Positions 50,193 to 61,476 of a stretch of DNA of 64,000 nt are shown here, piece by piece (the stretch's first letter is position 1; each line of letters begins with the position of its first letter). This DNA is from Pseudomonas citronellolis. GTDB taxonomy: Bacteria; Pseudomonadota; Gammaproteobacteria; Pseudomonadales; Pseudomonadaceae. The position numbers were made by a program, and so were the translations under genes. The notes below the pieces were generated by a model. The model worked only from the letters and a program-made list of their open reading frames with translations. It did no database searches and was not told the origin of the DNA. The stretch covers positions 1 through 64,000 of the forward strand of contig NZ_FOLS01000022.1 of the NCBI RefSeq assembly GCF_900112375.1, read 5' to 3'.

Positions 50193-51350
50193 TCAGCTCA
50201 CCCGCCGATACCCACCCAACACCCCGCGCCGCGACAGCACCCACTGCCACAGCTGGATGTCCCTTGCCCGGAAGGCCCCCGCGCAGGACAGCAGGTAGTA
50301 GCGCCACATGCGGTAGAAGCGCTCGCCCAGTTCCTCGGCGAAGCGCGGCCAGCTGGCTTCGAAGTTGCGCGCCCAGGCCATCAGCGTGCGGTCGTAGTCG
50401 GCGCCGAAGTTGTGCAGGTCTTCCACCACCAGCAGGCCGTCGGCGGCGTCGCCGATCTGGCCGATGGAGGGCAGGTCGCCGTTGGGGAAGATGTATTTGT
50501 CGATCCAGCGGTCCGGCACGCTACGGCGCTGGTTCTTGCCGATGGTGTGCAGCAGGAACAGGCCGTCGTCGTCCAGGCAGCGCGCCGCGACTTCCATGAA
50601 GGTGCGGTGGTTCTTGCGCCCGACGTGCTCGAACATGCCGATGCTGACGATGCGCTCGAAGCGCTCATCGAGGTCGCGGTAATCCAGCAGGCGGAACTCC
50701 AGTGGCAGCCCGGCGTAGCGCTGGCGCGCCCAGTCGCACTGCTCGCGGGAGATGGTCACGCCCACGCACTCCACGTCGTAGCGCTCGGCGGCGAAGGCCA
50801 TGAAGCTGCCCCAGCCGCAGCCGATGTCCAGCACGCGCATGCCCGGGCGCAGGTCGAGCTTGCGGCACACCAGGTCGAGCTTGGCCTCCTGGGCCTGGGC
50901 CAGGTCCTCGGCGTCCTTCCAGTAGCCGCAGGTGTAGGTCATGCGCGGGTCGAGCATGGCGGCGTAGAAGTCGTTGCCCAGGTCGTAGTGGCGCTCGCCC
51001 ACCGCCCAGGCGCGGTTCGCCGTCTGCAGATTGCACAGGCGCGCCTGCAGGGCGTGGAAGATCAGCGAGGCCGGGCTGACCTGGTCGACCACCCCGCTGC
51101 GCAGCAGGCGGGCGAAGAACTCGTCGAGTTGGTCGCAGTCCCAGTCGCTGTCCATGTAGGCCTCGCCGAGGCCGAGGTTGCCCTGGGCCAGGGCGCGTTG
51201 CGGCACGCCGGGGTGGTTCAGGCGCATGTCCCAGGGCTGGCGGCCGTCAAGGCCCAGGCCGGCCTGCTCGAGTAGCGAGCGGGCGAAACGCTGGGCACGG
51301 CTGTCGGCAGCCGCCGGGGTCGGGCGGGAGGTGGAGAGCTCGGAAGGCAT
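50193..51350 (-). CDS. cfa: Cyclopropane-fatty-acyl-phospholipid synthase
   Basis: A 385-residue SAM-dependent enzyme that adds a methylene to unsaturated membrane lipids. An N-terminal ~100-residue domain (MRLNHPGVPQRALAQGNLGL) precedes AVGERHYDLGNDFYAAMLDP. The SAM motif is VLDIGCGWGSFMAFAAERY, and GMFEHVGRKNHRTFM and the conserved IFPNGDLPS follow. The ATG at 51350 gives a typical length. It follows the nitronate monooxygenase gene on the same strand with a 37-bp gap. Confidence 0.95.
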   Translation of the reverse strand: MPSELSTSRPTPAAADSRAQRFARSLLEQAGLGLDGRQPWDMRLNHPGVPQRALAQGNLGLGEAYMDSDWDCDQLDEFFARLLRSGVVDQVSPASLIFHALQARLCNLQTANRAWAVGERHYDLGNDFYAAMLDPRMTYTCGYWKDAEDLAQAQEAKLDLVCRKLDLRPGMRVLDIGCGWGSFMAFAAERYDVECVGVTISREQCDWARQRYAGLPLEFRLLDYRDLDERFERIVSIGMFEHVGRKNHRTFMEVAARCLDDDGLFLLHTIGKNQRRSVPDRWIDKYIFPNGDLPSIGQIGDAADGLLVVEDLHNFGADYDRTLMAWARNFEASWPRFAEELGERFYRMWRYYLLSCAGAFRARDIQLWQWVLSRRGVLGGYRRVS

Positions 51351-51387
51351 GGTGTTTCCCTTGTGTTTTCTAGATATCCGTCGGCGC

Positions 51388-52767
51388 TCAGGCGTCGTCG
51401 CGGTGCAGGCGCAGGACCGCGCGCAATTCCTCGCGCAGCCAGGCCTGGCGGATGCGCGGCAGGCGCTGGGCGAGGCGCCGCGCCACCCAGCGCTGGCCGC
51501 GGGCGACGAAGCGCAGGCGCTCGGCCATCTCCTCGATGGCCATGGCCTTGGCATGGAAGGCGCCCAGCTCGCGCCCGGGCTCGGCGCCCAGGCGCTGCAG
51601 GCTGCGGCGCAGGCGGCGGCAGCTTTCCGCCTCGCCCTGGTGCAGCGCGTGCAGGCGCTCCAGAAGTTGTGGATCCTCGGTCTGCCGGGCGCTGTCGAGC
51701 ATCACCCGGGCGCCGGCGCGCTCGGCGCTCAGCAACTCCTGCAGCCAGTCGATGAGGTCGGCGTCTTCATCGCCGCCCTGCAGGCGCGCCAGGCAGGCAT
51801 CGGCCTCCGCCACCAGCTGCGCCAGGCGCTCGGCGGCCGGGCGGATATCGTGCAGCTGGGCGCAGGACTGGCCGGCGTAGATCGGCATGTCCTCCAGGCG
51901 GCCATAGGCGCCGCGCAACGGCGAGTCGGTGGAGAACAGGTAGATGGGGCCGCCGTCCTGCTCGCCGATCACCGGCGTCTCGCGGCGGGCGTGCAGGTTC
52001 GCGTAGTCGCCGCGGGTCACCGCGTTGGGCAGCACGCGCACCGGCGCCGGCATCGGCCAGTTGCGGAAGAAGGCCTCGGTCAGCAGCGTCTGCTCCGCCT
52101 CGGCCTCGACCAGGCAGCGCTTGTGGTAGTCGTGGGCGAAGGACTCGTCGGTGGCGAGGAAGGCCGACCCGCAGGCCACGCCCTGGGCGCCCAGGGCCAG
52201 CGCCGCGGCGATGGCGGCGCCGCTGGCGATGCCGCCGCAGGCCACCACCGGCACCTCGCCCAGGGCCACCAGTTCCGGCACCAGGGCGAAGGTGGAAACC
52301 TGACCGCGCACGTGCCCGCCGGCTTCCACGCCCTGGGCGATCAGCACGTCCACCCCGGCGCGTAGCGCGGCCTCGGCATCGGCGCGATTACCCACCTGGT
52401 GCAGCACCAGCATGCCGGCGTCCTTGAAGCGGCGGACCACGTCGGCCCGCACGTCCCAGAACAGCGCCACCGCCGGCACCCGCAGTTCCAGGCAGACGGC
52501 CACCTGCGCCTCCAGCAGCTCGGCGGGGGTGGCCGCGGGGATCAGGTTGACGGCGAAGGGTTCGTGGCTAAGCTCGCGGTAGGCCGCCACCTCGCGGCGG
52601 ATCAGCGCCACCGGCTCGCGCACCATGCCCAGGCAGCCGAAGCCGCCGGCGTTGCTCACCGCCGCGACCAGTTCGTGGCGCGCCACGCCGCCCATGCCGG
52701 CGCAGATGATCGGTACCCGGCAACCCAAGAGTTCGACCAGGGGGGTGTTCAGCGCAGGATGAGGCAT
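51388..52767 (-). CDS. Nitronate monooxygenase with C-terminal helical (DUF6306-like) domain
   Basis: A 459-residue protein. The first ~320 residues are an FMN TIM-barrel of the nitronate monooxygenase group (PIICAGMGGVARHELVAAVS, AQGVEAGGHVRG with the likely catalytic His, VVACGGIASGAAIAAALALG). The last ~120 residues are an extra helical domain (LIDWLQELLSAERAGARVML … LGAFHAKAMAIEEMAERLRF) that looks ferritin-like and resembles DUF6306. Ordinary enzymes end near 330-350. It precedes cfa in a probable operon. Confidence 0.85.
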   Translation of the reverse strand: MPHPALNTPLVELLGCRVPIICAGMGGVARHELVAAVSNAGGFGCLGMVREPVALIRREVAAYRELSHEPFAVNLIPAATPAELLEAQVAVCLELRVPAVALFWDVRADVVRRFKDAGMLVLHQVGNRADAEAALRAGVDVLIAQGVEAGGHVRGQVSTFALVPELVALGEVPVVACGGIASGAAIAAALALGAQGVACGSAFLATDESFAHDYHKRCLVEAEAEQTLLTEAFFRNWPMPAPVRVLPNAVTRGDYANLHARRETPVIGEQDGGPIYLFSTDSPLRGAYGRLEDMPIYAGQSCAQLHDIRPAAERLAQLVAEADACLARLQGGDEDADLIDWLQELLSAERAGARVMLDSARQTEDPQLLERLHALHQGEAESCRRLRRSLQRLGAEPGRELGAFHAKAMAIEEMAERLRFVARGQRWVARRLAQRLPRIRQAWLREELRAVLRLHRDDA

Positions 52768-53168
52768 GGCGGTACTCCTGAAGCCGCAAGGCAGAGCGGC
52801 GACAGGACAATGGTAGGCCCTAGGCTTAACTGAATTTAAATGAAATTTAATGGCCGATTAGTGCATTCAAATGAATACGTCGACGCCGCGCCGTCGAGCG
52901 TACCTGCCCCCTGCAAGCCACGCTTTCCTTGCCCAGGCCCGTCTGCGGCAAAGGGTCGCGCGGGATACGGTCGCAGCGTTCATATCAAAATAAGTTGATT
53001 CAGCCTTCATTATTATTAATTTGTTGCATGCCTTGACGTTCCGCAGACTGTATCGGCTCCCTGCAAAGGTTCTGGCCCCCCACTCCGGCCAGGGTCTTGC
53101 GCCCGCTGCCACGTTCCCCGTGCAGTGGGGGGAGCAGCCAGTCACCGCGCATTTCGACGGAACCCAAG
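52768..53168. other. 401-bp AT-rich divergent intergenic region
   Basis: No gene is seen. Bases 52825-52880 and 52980-53020 are strikingly AT-rich for this genome (for example GAATTTAAATGAAATTTAAT, and TTCATTATTATTAATTTG). They must hold the promoters of the nitronate monooxygenase and ccoN genes. A TTGAT at 52995 lacks a matching ATCAA, so no convincing Anr box is present. Confidence 0.5.
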
Positions 53169-54605
53169 ATGGCCAGCGTGCAAGTCCTCGACAAGAACGA
53201 CACCTACAACTACGAGATCGTCCGCCGCTTCACCCTCACCACCCTGTTCTGGGGCGTGCTGGGCATGAGCATGGGCGTGGTGATCGCCGCCCAGCTGGTG
53301 TGGCCGGAACTCAACCTCGGCCTGCCCTGGACCAGCTTCGGGCGCATCCGCCCGATCCACACCAACCTGGTGATCTTCGCCTTCGGCGGCAGCGCGCTGT
53401 TCGCCACCTCCTTCTACGTGGTGCAGCGCACCTGCCGGGTGCGCCTGGTCTCCGACAGCCTGGCCAACTTCGTGTTCTGGGGCTGGCAGGCGAGCATCCT
53501 GGCGATGCTGGTGAGCTACCCGCTGGGCATCACCACCTCCAAGGAATACGCGGAGATGGAGTGGCCCATCGCGCTCTGGGTCACCGTGGTGTGGATCGCC
53601 TACGCCTATCTGTTCTTCGGCACCATCGCCCGCCGCACGGTGCAGCACATCTACGTGGGCAACTGGTTCTACGGCGCCTTCATCGTGGTCACCGGCATGG
53701 TCCACGTGGTCAACCACCTGGCGCGCCCGGTCAGCCTGCTGAAGTCCTACCCGATCTACTCCGGCGCCACCGATGCGATGATCCAGTGGTGGTACGGCCA
53801 CAGCGTGGTCGGCTTCATCCTCTCGGTGGGCTTCCTCGGCATGATGTACTACTACGTGCCGCGCCAGGCCGAGCGGCCGATCTACTCCTACCGCCTGTCC
53901 ATCGTGCACTTCTGGGCGATCATCACCCTGTACATCTGGGCCGGCCCGCACCACCTGCACTACACCGCCCTGCCCGACTGGGCGCAGTCCCTGGGCATGG
54001 TGATGTCGCTGATCCTCCTGGCCCCGAGCTGGGGCGGCATGATCAACGGCATGATGACCCTCTCCGGCGCCTGGCATAAGCTGCGCACCGACCCCATCCT
54101 GCGCTTCCTGGTGGTGTCCCTGGCCTTCTACGGCATGTCCACCTTCGAAGGCCCGATGATGGCCATCAAGACGGTGAACTCGCTGTCCCACTACACCGAC
54201 TGGACCATCGGCCACGTGCATGCCGGCGCCCTGGGCTGGGTGGCGATGATCTCCATCGGCGCGCTGTACCACATGATCCCGAAACTCTACGGCCGCGAGC
54301 GGATGTACAGCGTCGGGCTGATCAACGCGCACTTCTGGCTGGCCACCATCGGCACCGTGCTCTACATCGCCTCGATGTGGGTCAACGGCATCACCCAGGG
54401 CCTGATGTGGCGCGCGGTCAACGCCGACGGCACCCTCACCTACTCCTTCGTGGAAGCCCTGCAGGCCAGCCACCCCGGCTACATGGTGCGGCTGTTCGGC
54501 GGCGCCCTGTTCGCCAGCGGCATGTTCCTGATGGCCGGCAACACCTGGCTGACCGTGCGCGCCGGCCAACGCATCGACCGCATGCCCATCGCCAGCGCCG
54601 CCTGA
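53169..54605 (+). CDS. ccoN: Orphan cbb3 cytochrome oxidase subunit I (CcoN, CcoN4-like)
   Basis: A 478-residue, 12-helix heme-copper oxidase subunit. Heme and copper ligands are visible: [10 protein letters not shown] (low-spin heme His), [10 protein letters not shown] and [14 protein letters not shown] (CuB histidines), and [12 protein letters not shown] (heme ligands). No ccoO, ccoP or ccoG follows; only a 69-residue ORF does. This is the layout of the P. aeruginosa orphan ccoN4 (PA4133-PA4134), whose product joins the CcoO/P subunits of other operons and helps growth with cyanide. That role is an inference here. Confidence 0.93.
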   Translation: MASVQVLDKNDTYNYEIVRRFTLTTLFWGVLGMSMGVVIAAQLVWPELNLGLPWTSFGRIRPIHTNLVIFAFGGSALFATSFYVVQRTCRVRLVSDSLANFVFWGWQASILAMLVSYPLGITTSKEYAEMEWPIALWVTVVWIAYAYLFFGTIARRTVQHIYVGNWFYGAFIVVTGMVHVVNHLARPVSLLKSYPIYSGATDAMIQWWYGHSVVGFILSVGFLGMMYYYVPRQAERPIYSYRLSIVHFWAIITLYIWAGPHHLHYTALPDWAQSLGMVMSLILLAPSWGGMINGMMTLSGAWHKLRTDPILRFLVVSLAFYGMSTFEGPMMAIKTVNSLSHYTDWTIGHVHAGALGWVAMISIGALYHMIPKLYGRERMYSVGLINAHFWLATIGTVLYIASMWVNGITQGLMWRAVNADGTLTYSFVEALQASHPGYMVRLFGGALFASGMFLMAGNTWLTVRAGQRIDRMPIASAA

Positions 54606-54616
54606 GGAACCCCGCC

Positions 54617-54826
54617 ATGCAACTGCTGCTCGCCCTGGCCACGCTGCTGGTCGTGGCCGTCGCCCCCTGCCTGCACCTGCGCCGCGCCAGCCGCCACGAC
54701 CTGCAACAGGCGGCGCTGCTGCCCTTCGCCGACGACCCCGAGGCCGCCGCGCGGATGAGCGCCGCCACCGGCCAGCACTGCGACCGCCTGTTCGACCCGC
54801 GCCGCGAGTGCCGCCTGCGGGCCTGA
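54617..54826 (+). CDS. Small membrane protein following orphan ccoN
   Basis: A 69-residue protein with one N-terminal TM helix (QLLLALATLLVVAVAPCLHL) and a soluble tail with a Cys-containing end (TGQHCDRLFDPRRECRL). It lies 11 bp after ccoN and likely corresponds to PA4134. It may play a CcoQ-like stabilising role, though the sequence is not typical CcoQ. Confidence 0.75.
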   Translation: MQLLLALATLLVVAVAPCLHLRRASRHDLQQAALLPFADDPEAAARMSAATGQHCDRLFDPRRECRLRA

Positions 54827-54858
54827 TTTACCCCGATCCAAGGACGGATCCCTCCCTT

Positions 54859-54919
54859 GTGCCTGTCTGGCACTTTTCGGGGCCCACCTCGTTGTTCCGT
54901 GAGGTGGGCCCTTTTTTTC
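54859..54919 (+). terminator. Tandem terminators after the ccoN operon
   Basis: GTGCC-tgtct-GGCAC followed by TTTT (54859-54877), then a perfect 10-bp stem GGCCCACCTC/GAGGTGGGCC with CTTTTTTT (54881-54918). Confidence 0.88.
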
Positions 54920-54982
54920 GTGGCGCATGATGCGTTGGCGTTTTCCGGTTCATCTCCGAGGGGGTTCGGGCAAGGTCAGGCG

Positions 54983-55235
54983 GCGGATAACCGCGAACGG
55001 TTATTCGCCCTACGGTCCAGCCATCCGGCAACCTGTAGGAGCGAGCTTGCTCGCGAACAAGAGCCCCTCTCCCTAACCCTCTCCCTGAAGGGAGAGGGGA
55101 CCGTTGGGCAGGGTTTGGTGTTCTGGCGTTAGCCGGCAGCTCCAGAATTGCCGGCTGATATTAAATCCTCTCTCGGCACGAACTAGCCCCCTCTCCCTTC
55201 AGGGCGGGGCGCGCAGCCGAGGGCTGGGGAGAGGG
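54983..55235. repeat. Three repeats: GCGAACGGTTAT palindrome, GCGAGCTTGCTCGC REP, composite element copy 4
   Basis: 54983-55014 shares the CCGCGAACGGTTAT core with 25981-26012. 55035-55058 is a simple REP. 55064-55235 is the composite element, with a ~13-bp insertion (CGGGGCGCGCAGCC) in its right palindrome. The gap of ~590 bp (54827-55415) holds nothing else besides terminators. Confidence 0.8.
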
Positions 55236-55346
55236 AGCAGACTCAACCCAGCACGCCATAACCACCAGTAAGCACCGGTGGCCAACATCAACGCCCGCCT
55301 GGCACAGGGAGAGATGTCGCAGAGTTTCTGAGGCCGACGGACACAT

Positions 55347-55390
55347 GCAAAAACGCACGCGCCCCACCTCCCTGGCGGGCCGCGTGCGTT
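55347..55390 (-). terminator. Terminator of norB
   Basis: On the minus strand AACGCACGCG (55390-55381) pairs with CGCGTGCGTT (55361-55352), followed by TTTTG. It begins 26 bp after the norB stop. Confidence 0.8.
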
Positions 55391-55415
55391 ACCAACGCTT
55401 GTTCCTATCGAATCG

Positions 55416-57695
55416 TCAGACCTGCTCCTGCACACCTCCTTCCGCGAAGACTTTCACGGGCTTGTCGCTCGGGGAAAGCACGCCGGTCACCACCTGCCAG
55501 GCCATCGACAGGGCCCCGACGATGAACACCAGGTCGCCGAAGGTGCGCACCCAGCGCAGGGTCTGCAGCAGCGGTTGCTGCATGAATTCCTCGCTGCGGG
55601 CGTACCAGAGACCGACGCTGGCGCTGGCGTGGAACTGGATGATGCCGATGGGCAGCAGGCTGGTGGCGAGCATCAGCACCAGGCCGCCGTTGAGGCAGCA
55701 GAAGGCGGTTTTCATCAGCCGTTCGTTGAAGTGCAGCTGCGGGCGGATGTAGCGCAGCACCAGCAGGGTGAAGCCCAGGGCGAGGAAGCCGTAGACGCCG
55801 AACAGCGCGGCGTGGGCGTGGGTCGGCGTGGTGTTCAGGCCCTGGATGTAGTAGAGCGCCACCGGCGGGTTGATCATGAAGCCGAATACCCCGGCGCCGA
55901 GCATGTTCCAGAAGGCCACGGCGACGAAGCAGGCCAGCGGCCATTTCACCCGCTGCATCCAGGCGGCACGGTTCTTCAGGCGCCAGTTCTCCCAGGCCTC
56001 GTAGCCCAGCACCACCAGCGGCACCACTTCCAGGGCGCTGAAGGTGGCGCCCACCGCCATCACCGGCGTGGTGGTGCCGGCGAAGTACAGGTGGTGGAAG
56101 GTGCCGGGCACGCCGCCGAGCATGAACAGCGAGGCCGAGGCCAGGCTGGCGGTGGTGGCGGCGCGGCCGGAGACCAGGCCCATGTTGGAGAAGATGAAGG
56201 CCAGCGCGGTGGTGGCGAAGACCTCGAAGAAGCCCTCCACCCACAGGTGCACCACCCACCAGCGCCAGTACTCCATCACCGACAGGTTGGTGCGCTCGCC
56301 GTAGGCCAGGCCGGCGCCGTAGAACAGGCCGATGGCGATCACCGAGGCCGACAGCAGCGCCAGCAGGTTCTTGTCGCCCGGCTTGCCGAAGGCCGGCAGG
56401 ATGCCGCGCAGCATCAGCAGCAGCCAGAAGGCGATGCCGAGGAACTTGCCGATCTGCCACAGGCGCCCCAGGTCGACGTATTCGTAGCCCTGGTGGCCCA
56501 GCCAGAAGTTCCACTCCGGCGGCATCAGCTGGGCGATGGCCAGGTAGTTGCCGATGAACGAGCCGACCACCACCACGACCAGTGCCCAGAACAGCACGTC
56601 GACGCCGAGCTTCTGGTGTTTCGGGTCCTTGCCGCCGTTGATGATCGGCGCCAGGAACAGCCCCGCGGCGAGAAAGCCCGTGGCGATCCAGAACAGCGCG
56701 CTCTGGATGTGCCAGGTGCGCAGCAGCGAATAGGGGAACCACTGCGACAGCGGGATGCCGTAGAAGTCCTGGCCTTCCACCGTGTAGTGCGCGGTGGCGC
56801 CGCCCAGCAGCACCTGGAAGCCGAACAGCCCGACCACCAGCAGCAGGTACTTGCCCAGCGCCCGCTGCGACGGGGTGAGCGCCACCAGGCTGAGCGGGTC
56901 CTGCAGCGGCGGCTCCGGCTCCGCCTCCTCATGCCCGCGCAGGAAGGCCCAGGCCCAGACCAGGAAGCCCACCCCGGCGATCAGCAGCACCACGCTGACG
57001 ATGGACCACATGACGTTCTCGGCGGTCGGCTGGTTGCCGATCAGCGGCTCGTGGGGCCAGTTGTTGGTGTAGGTGGCGGCCGAGCCCGGGCGCTCGGTGG
57101 CGGCGGCCCAGGCGGTCCAGAAGAAGAAGTGCGTCAGCTCCTGGCGCCGCGCCAGGTCCGGCAGGGTGCCCTCCTTCATGGCGAAGCTCTTGCGGCTGTG
57201 CTGCAGCGCCGGGTCGTCGCCGAACAGCGCGATGTAGTAATCGGCGGTGTGGCGGATGGCCTCGACGCGGCGTGCGCTCAAGGTCAGCACGCCATCTTCG
57301 GCACGGTTGCCGCGGTACTCGCGCTTCAGGCGGGCGAGCAGCACGGCCTGCTGGTCGCCGTCCAGTTCGCCGAAGGCCTTGCCGTACTGCTCGTGGGCGC
57401 CGATGTCGAGCCAGGCGCTCAGCTCGCGGTGCAGCCAGTCCGCGGTCCAGTCCGGGGCCTGGTAGGCGCCGTGGCCCCAGATGGAGCCCAGTTGCATCCC
57501 GCCCACGCTCTGCCAGGCGGTCTGGCCGTCGAGGATGTCGGTGCCGGTGAACAGGGTTTCGCCGGTCTCGCTGCGCACCTGCGCGGGGATCGGCGGCGCC
57601 TGCCGGTAGACCTCGCGGCCGAACCAGCCGAGTATGCAGAAGGTCACGCCGAGCACGGCGATCAGCGCCCACCACAACTTGCGGTATTCACCCAT
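55416..57695 (-). CDS. norB: Quinol-dependent nitric oxide reductase (qNOR)
   Basis: A 759-residue membrane enzyme reducing 2 NO to N2O with quinol electrons. An N-terminal TM helix and ~200-residue periplasmic extension (GIWGH-type ETGETLFTGTDILDGQTAWQ, then HEQYGKAFGEL) mark the fused single-subunit form. The 12-helix core has SLLRTWHIQSALFWIATGFL (heme), WWVVHLWVEGFFEVFATTAL (FeB His and Glu), GVPGTFHHLYFAGTT and TPTHAHAALFGVYGFLALG. The ATG at 57695 is right after the sigma-54 promoter and gives the standard N-terminus. Detoxifies NO; no denitrification genes adjoin. Confidence 0.95.
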   Translation of the reverse strand: MGEYRKLWWALIAVLGVTFCILGWFGREVYRQAPPIPAQVRSETGETLFTGTDILDGQTAWQSVGGMQLGSIWGHGAYQAPDWTADWLHRELSAWLDIGAHEQYGKAFGELDGDQQAVLLARLKREYRGNRAEDGVLTLSARRVEAIRHTADYYIALFGDDPALQHSRKSFAMKEGTLPDLARRQELTHFFFWTAWAAATERPGSAATYTNNWPHEPLIGNQPTAENVMWSIVSVVLLIAGVGFLVWAWAFLRGHEEAEPEPPLQDPLSLVALTPSQRALGKYLLLVVGLFGFQVLLGGATAHYTVEGQDFYGIPLSQWFPYSLLRTWHIQSALFWIATGFLAAGLFLAPIINGGKDPKHQKLGVDVLFWALVVVVVGSFIGNYLAIAQLMPPEWNFWLGHQGYEYVDLGRLWQIGKFLGIAFWLLLMLRGILPAFGKPGDKNLLALLSASVIAIGLFYGAGLAYGERTNLSVMEYWRWWVVHLWVEGFFEVFATTALAFIFSNMGLVSGRAATTASLASASLFMLGGVPGTFHHLYFAGTTTPVMAVGATFSALEVVPLVVLGYEAWENWRLKNRAAWMQRVKWPLACFVAVAFWNMLGAGVFGFMINPPVALYYIQGLNTTPTHAHAALFGVYGFLALGFTLLVLRYIRPQLHFNERLMKTAFCCLNGGLVLMLATSLLPIGIIQFHASASVGLWYARSEEFMQQPLLQTLRWVRTFGDLVFIVGALSMAWQVVTGVLSPSDKPVKVFAEGGVQEQV

Positions 57696-57821
57696 GATGG
57701 CGCTCCTCCCCGGCGACCGGGCGAAGGGGGCTGGCGGATTTGACGTAGGCACGACGGCCTGGGATGTTGCTGAGCGGGACGTGCATGGGATGGCTCCTTG
57801 GTCAGGCACTGCTTGCGCTAT

Positions 57822-57837
57822 CGCAAGCGCTGTGCCA
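57822..57837 (-). promoter_or_regulatory. Sigma-54 promoter of norB
   Basis: On the minus strand TGGCAC (57837-57832), AGCGC, TTGCG (57826-57822): an exact -24/-12 match (TGGCAC-N5-TTGC). The downstream gene is norB and the divergent activator NorR is a sigma-54 enhancer-binding protein. Confidence 0.88.
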
Positions 57838-57885
57838 TCCCATAAACCTCCCAGGATCAATAACTTGCGAAATTCACGAGTCGAA

Positions 57886-59451
<1,566 letters not shown>

Positions 59452-59502
59452 GCGCGGCGGGGCACCGCGCGAGCGGCCCGCGGGCCGCTCGCAGCGGGCG
59501 CT

Positions 59503-61476
59503 TCAGCGCACCATGTGCAGGTAGTGCAGGTGGCGTTCGTACTGGTCGAGGATGTCGCCGATCACGTCCTCGCGGCTCCAGCCCATGATGTCGTAGTCCT
59601 GGCCGCCCTCGCGCAGGTGCACCTCGGCGCGGAAGTACTTGCGGGCGTCGTTGCCCTCGTCGCTGTCCTGCACCACGAAGCTGGGCGAGGCGAAGGCCCG
59701 CGGGCGCACCTCGTAGAGGAAGCGGCCTTCGCCGGCATGGTCCAGCGCCAGGCTCACGCGGCCGTCGTCGCGCTCCTCCACCGCCACCTCGTAGCCCTGC
59801 TTGCGCAGCTCGTCGGCCACCTGCTCGCAGGCCGGGCGCACCACCTCGGCGATGAAGCGCGCCACATGGGCCCGCCGCGGACGCATGGCGATGCTGCGCA
59901 GGCGCCGTTGCCAGCCGCCCTGCGCGTGGGGCGCATGGCGCGGCGAGGGCAGCGCCTGGTAGCGCAGGTCACGGCGGGTGGCATCCAGGTGCAGCGCCTT
60001 GAACAGGCCCCAGATCGACGCCAGGAGGATGATGGAGAACGGCAGCGCGCTGGCGATGGTCGCCGTCTGCAGCGCCTTCAGGCCGTTGGCCAATAGCAGC
60101 GCCACCGCCACCACGCCGATGCTCACCGACCAGAAGATGCGCTGCCACAGCGGCGAATGGTCGTGCCCGGACGAGGCCAGCATGTCCACCACCAATGCGC
60201 CGGAGTCGGCCGAGGTGACGAAGAACACCACCACCATCAGCACCGCCACCAGCGACACCACGCTGGACAGCGGGAAGTGCTCGAGGAAGGCGAACAGCGC
60301 CAGGGAGCTGTCCTGGCCGACCACGGTCGCCAGGTCGGTCACCCCCTCGTTGAGGATCATGTGCAGCGCCGAGTCGCCGAACACCGTCATCCACAGCAGG
60401 GTGAAGCCGGCCGGCACGAACAGCACGCCGCAGACGAACTGACGGATGGTCCGCCCGCGCGAGATGCGCGCGATGAACAGCCCGACGAAGGGCGACCAGG
60501 ACAGCCACCAGCCCCAGTACAGCAAGGTCCAGCCGCCGATCCAGTCGGTGGGCTGGTAGGCGTAGAGGTTGAAGGTCTTGTTGACGATCTCCGAGAGGTA
60601 GGCGCCGGTGTTCTGCACGTAGGCCTGCAGCAGGAAGACCGTGGGGCCCAGCAGCAGCACGAACAGCAGCAGCACCACCGCCAGGCCCAGGTTCAGCTCG
60701 GAGAGGATGCGGATGCCGCGGTCCAGGCCGCTGGCCACCGAGAGGGTCGCCAGGCCGCAGGTGGCGGCGATCAGGATGACCTGCACGGTGGCGTTCACCG
60801 GCAGGCCGAAGACGTGATGGAAACCGCTGTTGATCTGCAGCACGCCGTAGCCCAGGGAGGTGGCCACGCCGAACACGGTGCCGAGGATGGCGAAGACGTC
60901 CACGGCATGGCCGATGGGGCCGTAGATGCGTTCGCCGATCAGCGGGTAGAGCGCCGAGCGCAGGGTCAGCGGCAGGCCCTTGCGGAAGCTGAAGTAGGCC
61001 AGGATCAGCCCGACGATGGCGTAGATCGCCCAGGCGTGCAGGCCCCAGTGGAAGAAGGTGATCTTCATCGCCTCGCGCGCCGCGGTCACCGTGCCCGGCT
61101 CGCCCACCGGCGGCGTGGTGAAATGCATCACCGGCTCGGCGACGCCGAAGAACATCAGGCCGATGCCCATGCCGGCGGAGAACAGCATGGCGAACCAGCT
61201 GCCGTTGCGGTATTCGGGCTCGCTGTGGTCGGGGCCCAGCTTGATGTCGCCGTAGCGGCTGACGGCCAGGAACACGACGCTGATGAGCACCAGCGCCACC
61301 GCCAGGATGTAGAACCAGCTGGCGTTGCCGACGATCCATCGCTGGATGCCGTCGAACTGGGCCTGGGCCTGGTCCTGGAACGCCACTGCGTAGAACACCA
61401 GCAAGACGATGAGCAGTGCGCTGCTGTAGAAGACCGGAGGGTTGAGCGTGCTCCTTGGCTTGGAAGAGTTGGACAT
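59503..61476 (-). CDS. betT: BCCT-family choline/betaine transporter with long C-terminal tail
   Basis: A 657-residue, 12-helix Na+- or H+-coupled importer. It carries the BCCT signature WTLLYWGWWLSWSPFVGLFI, then ARISRGRTIRQFV. The N-terminal GSWFAMLFSAGMGIGLMFFG with the glycine-rich helix is characteristic. The C-terminal ~140 residues are hydrophilic (HVARFIAEVVRPACEQVADE), the osmosensory-type tail of large BetT transporters. The ATG at 61476 gives the usual start. No bet genes adjoin, so choline, betaine or carnitine remain options. Confidence 0.9.
   Translation of the reverse strand: MSNSSKPRSTLNPPVFYSSALLIVLLVFYAVAFQDQAQAQFDGIQRWIVGNASWFYILAVALVLISVVFLAVSRYGDIKLGPDHSEPEYRNGSWFAMLFSAGMGIGLMFFGVAEPVMHFTTPPVGEPGTVTAAREAMKITFFHWGLHAWAIYAIVGLILAYFSFRKGLPLTLRSALYPLIGERIYGPIGHAVDVFAILGTVFGVATSLGYGVLQINSGFHHVFGLPVNATVQVILIAATCGLATLSVASGLDRGIRILSELNLGLAVVLLLFVLLLGPTVFLLQAYVQNTGAYLSEIVNKTFNLYAYQPTDWIGGWTLLYWGWWLSWSPFVGLFIARISRGRTIRQFVCGVLFVPAGFTLLWMTVFGDSALHMILNEGVTDLATVVGQDSSLALFAFLEHFPLSSVVSLVAVLMVVVFFVTSADSGALVVDMLASSGHDHSPLWQRIFWSVSIGVVAVALLLANGLKALQTATIASALPFSIILLASIWGLFKALHLDATRRDLRYQALPSPRHAPHAQGGWQRRLRSIAMRPRRAHVARFIAEVVRPACEQVADELRKQGYEVAVEERDDGRVSLALDHAGEGRFLYEVRPRAFASPSFVVQDSDEGNDARKYFRAEVHLREGGQDYDIMGWSREDVIGDILDQYERHLHYLHMVR

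Noticed and set aside
52995-53008. Possible Anr/FNR box upstream of ccoN
   Set aside because: Only the left half (TTGAT) fits; the right half reads CCTTC instead of ATCAA.
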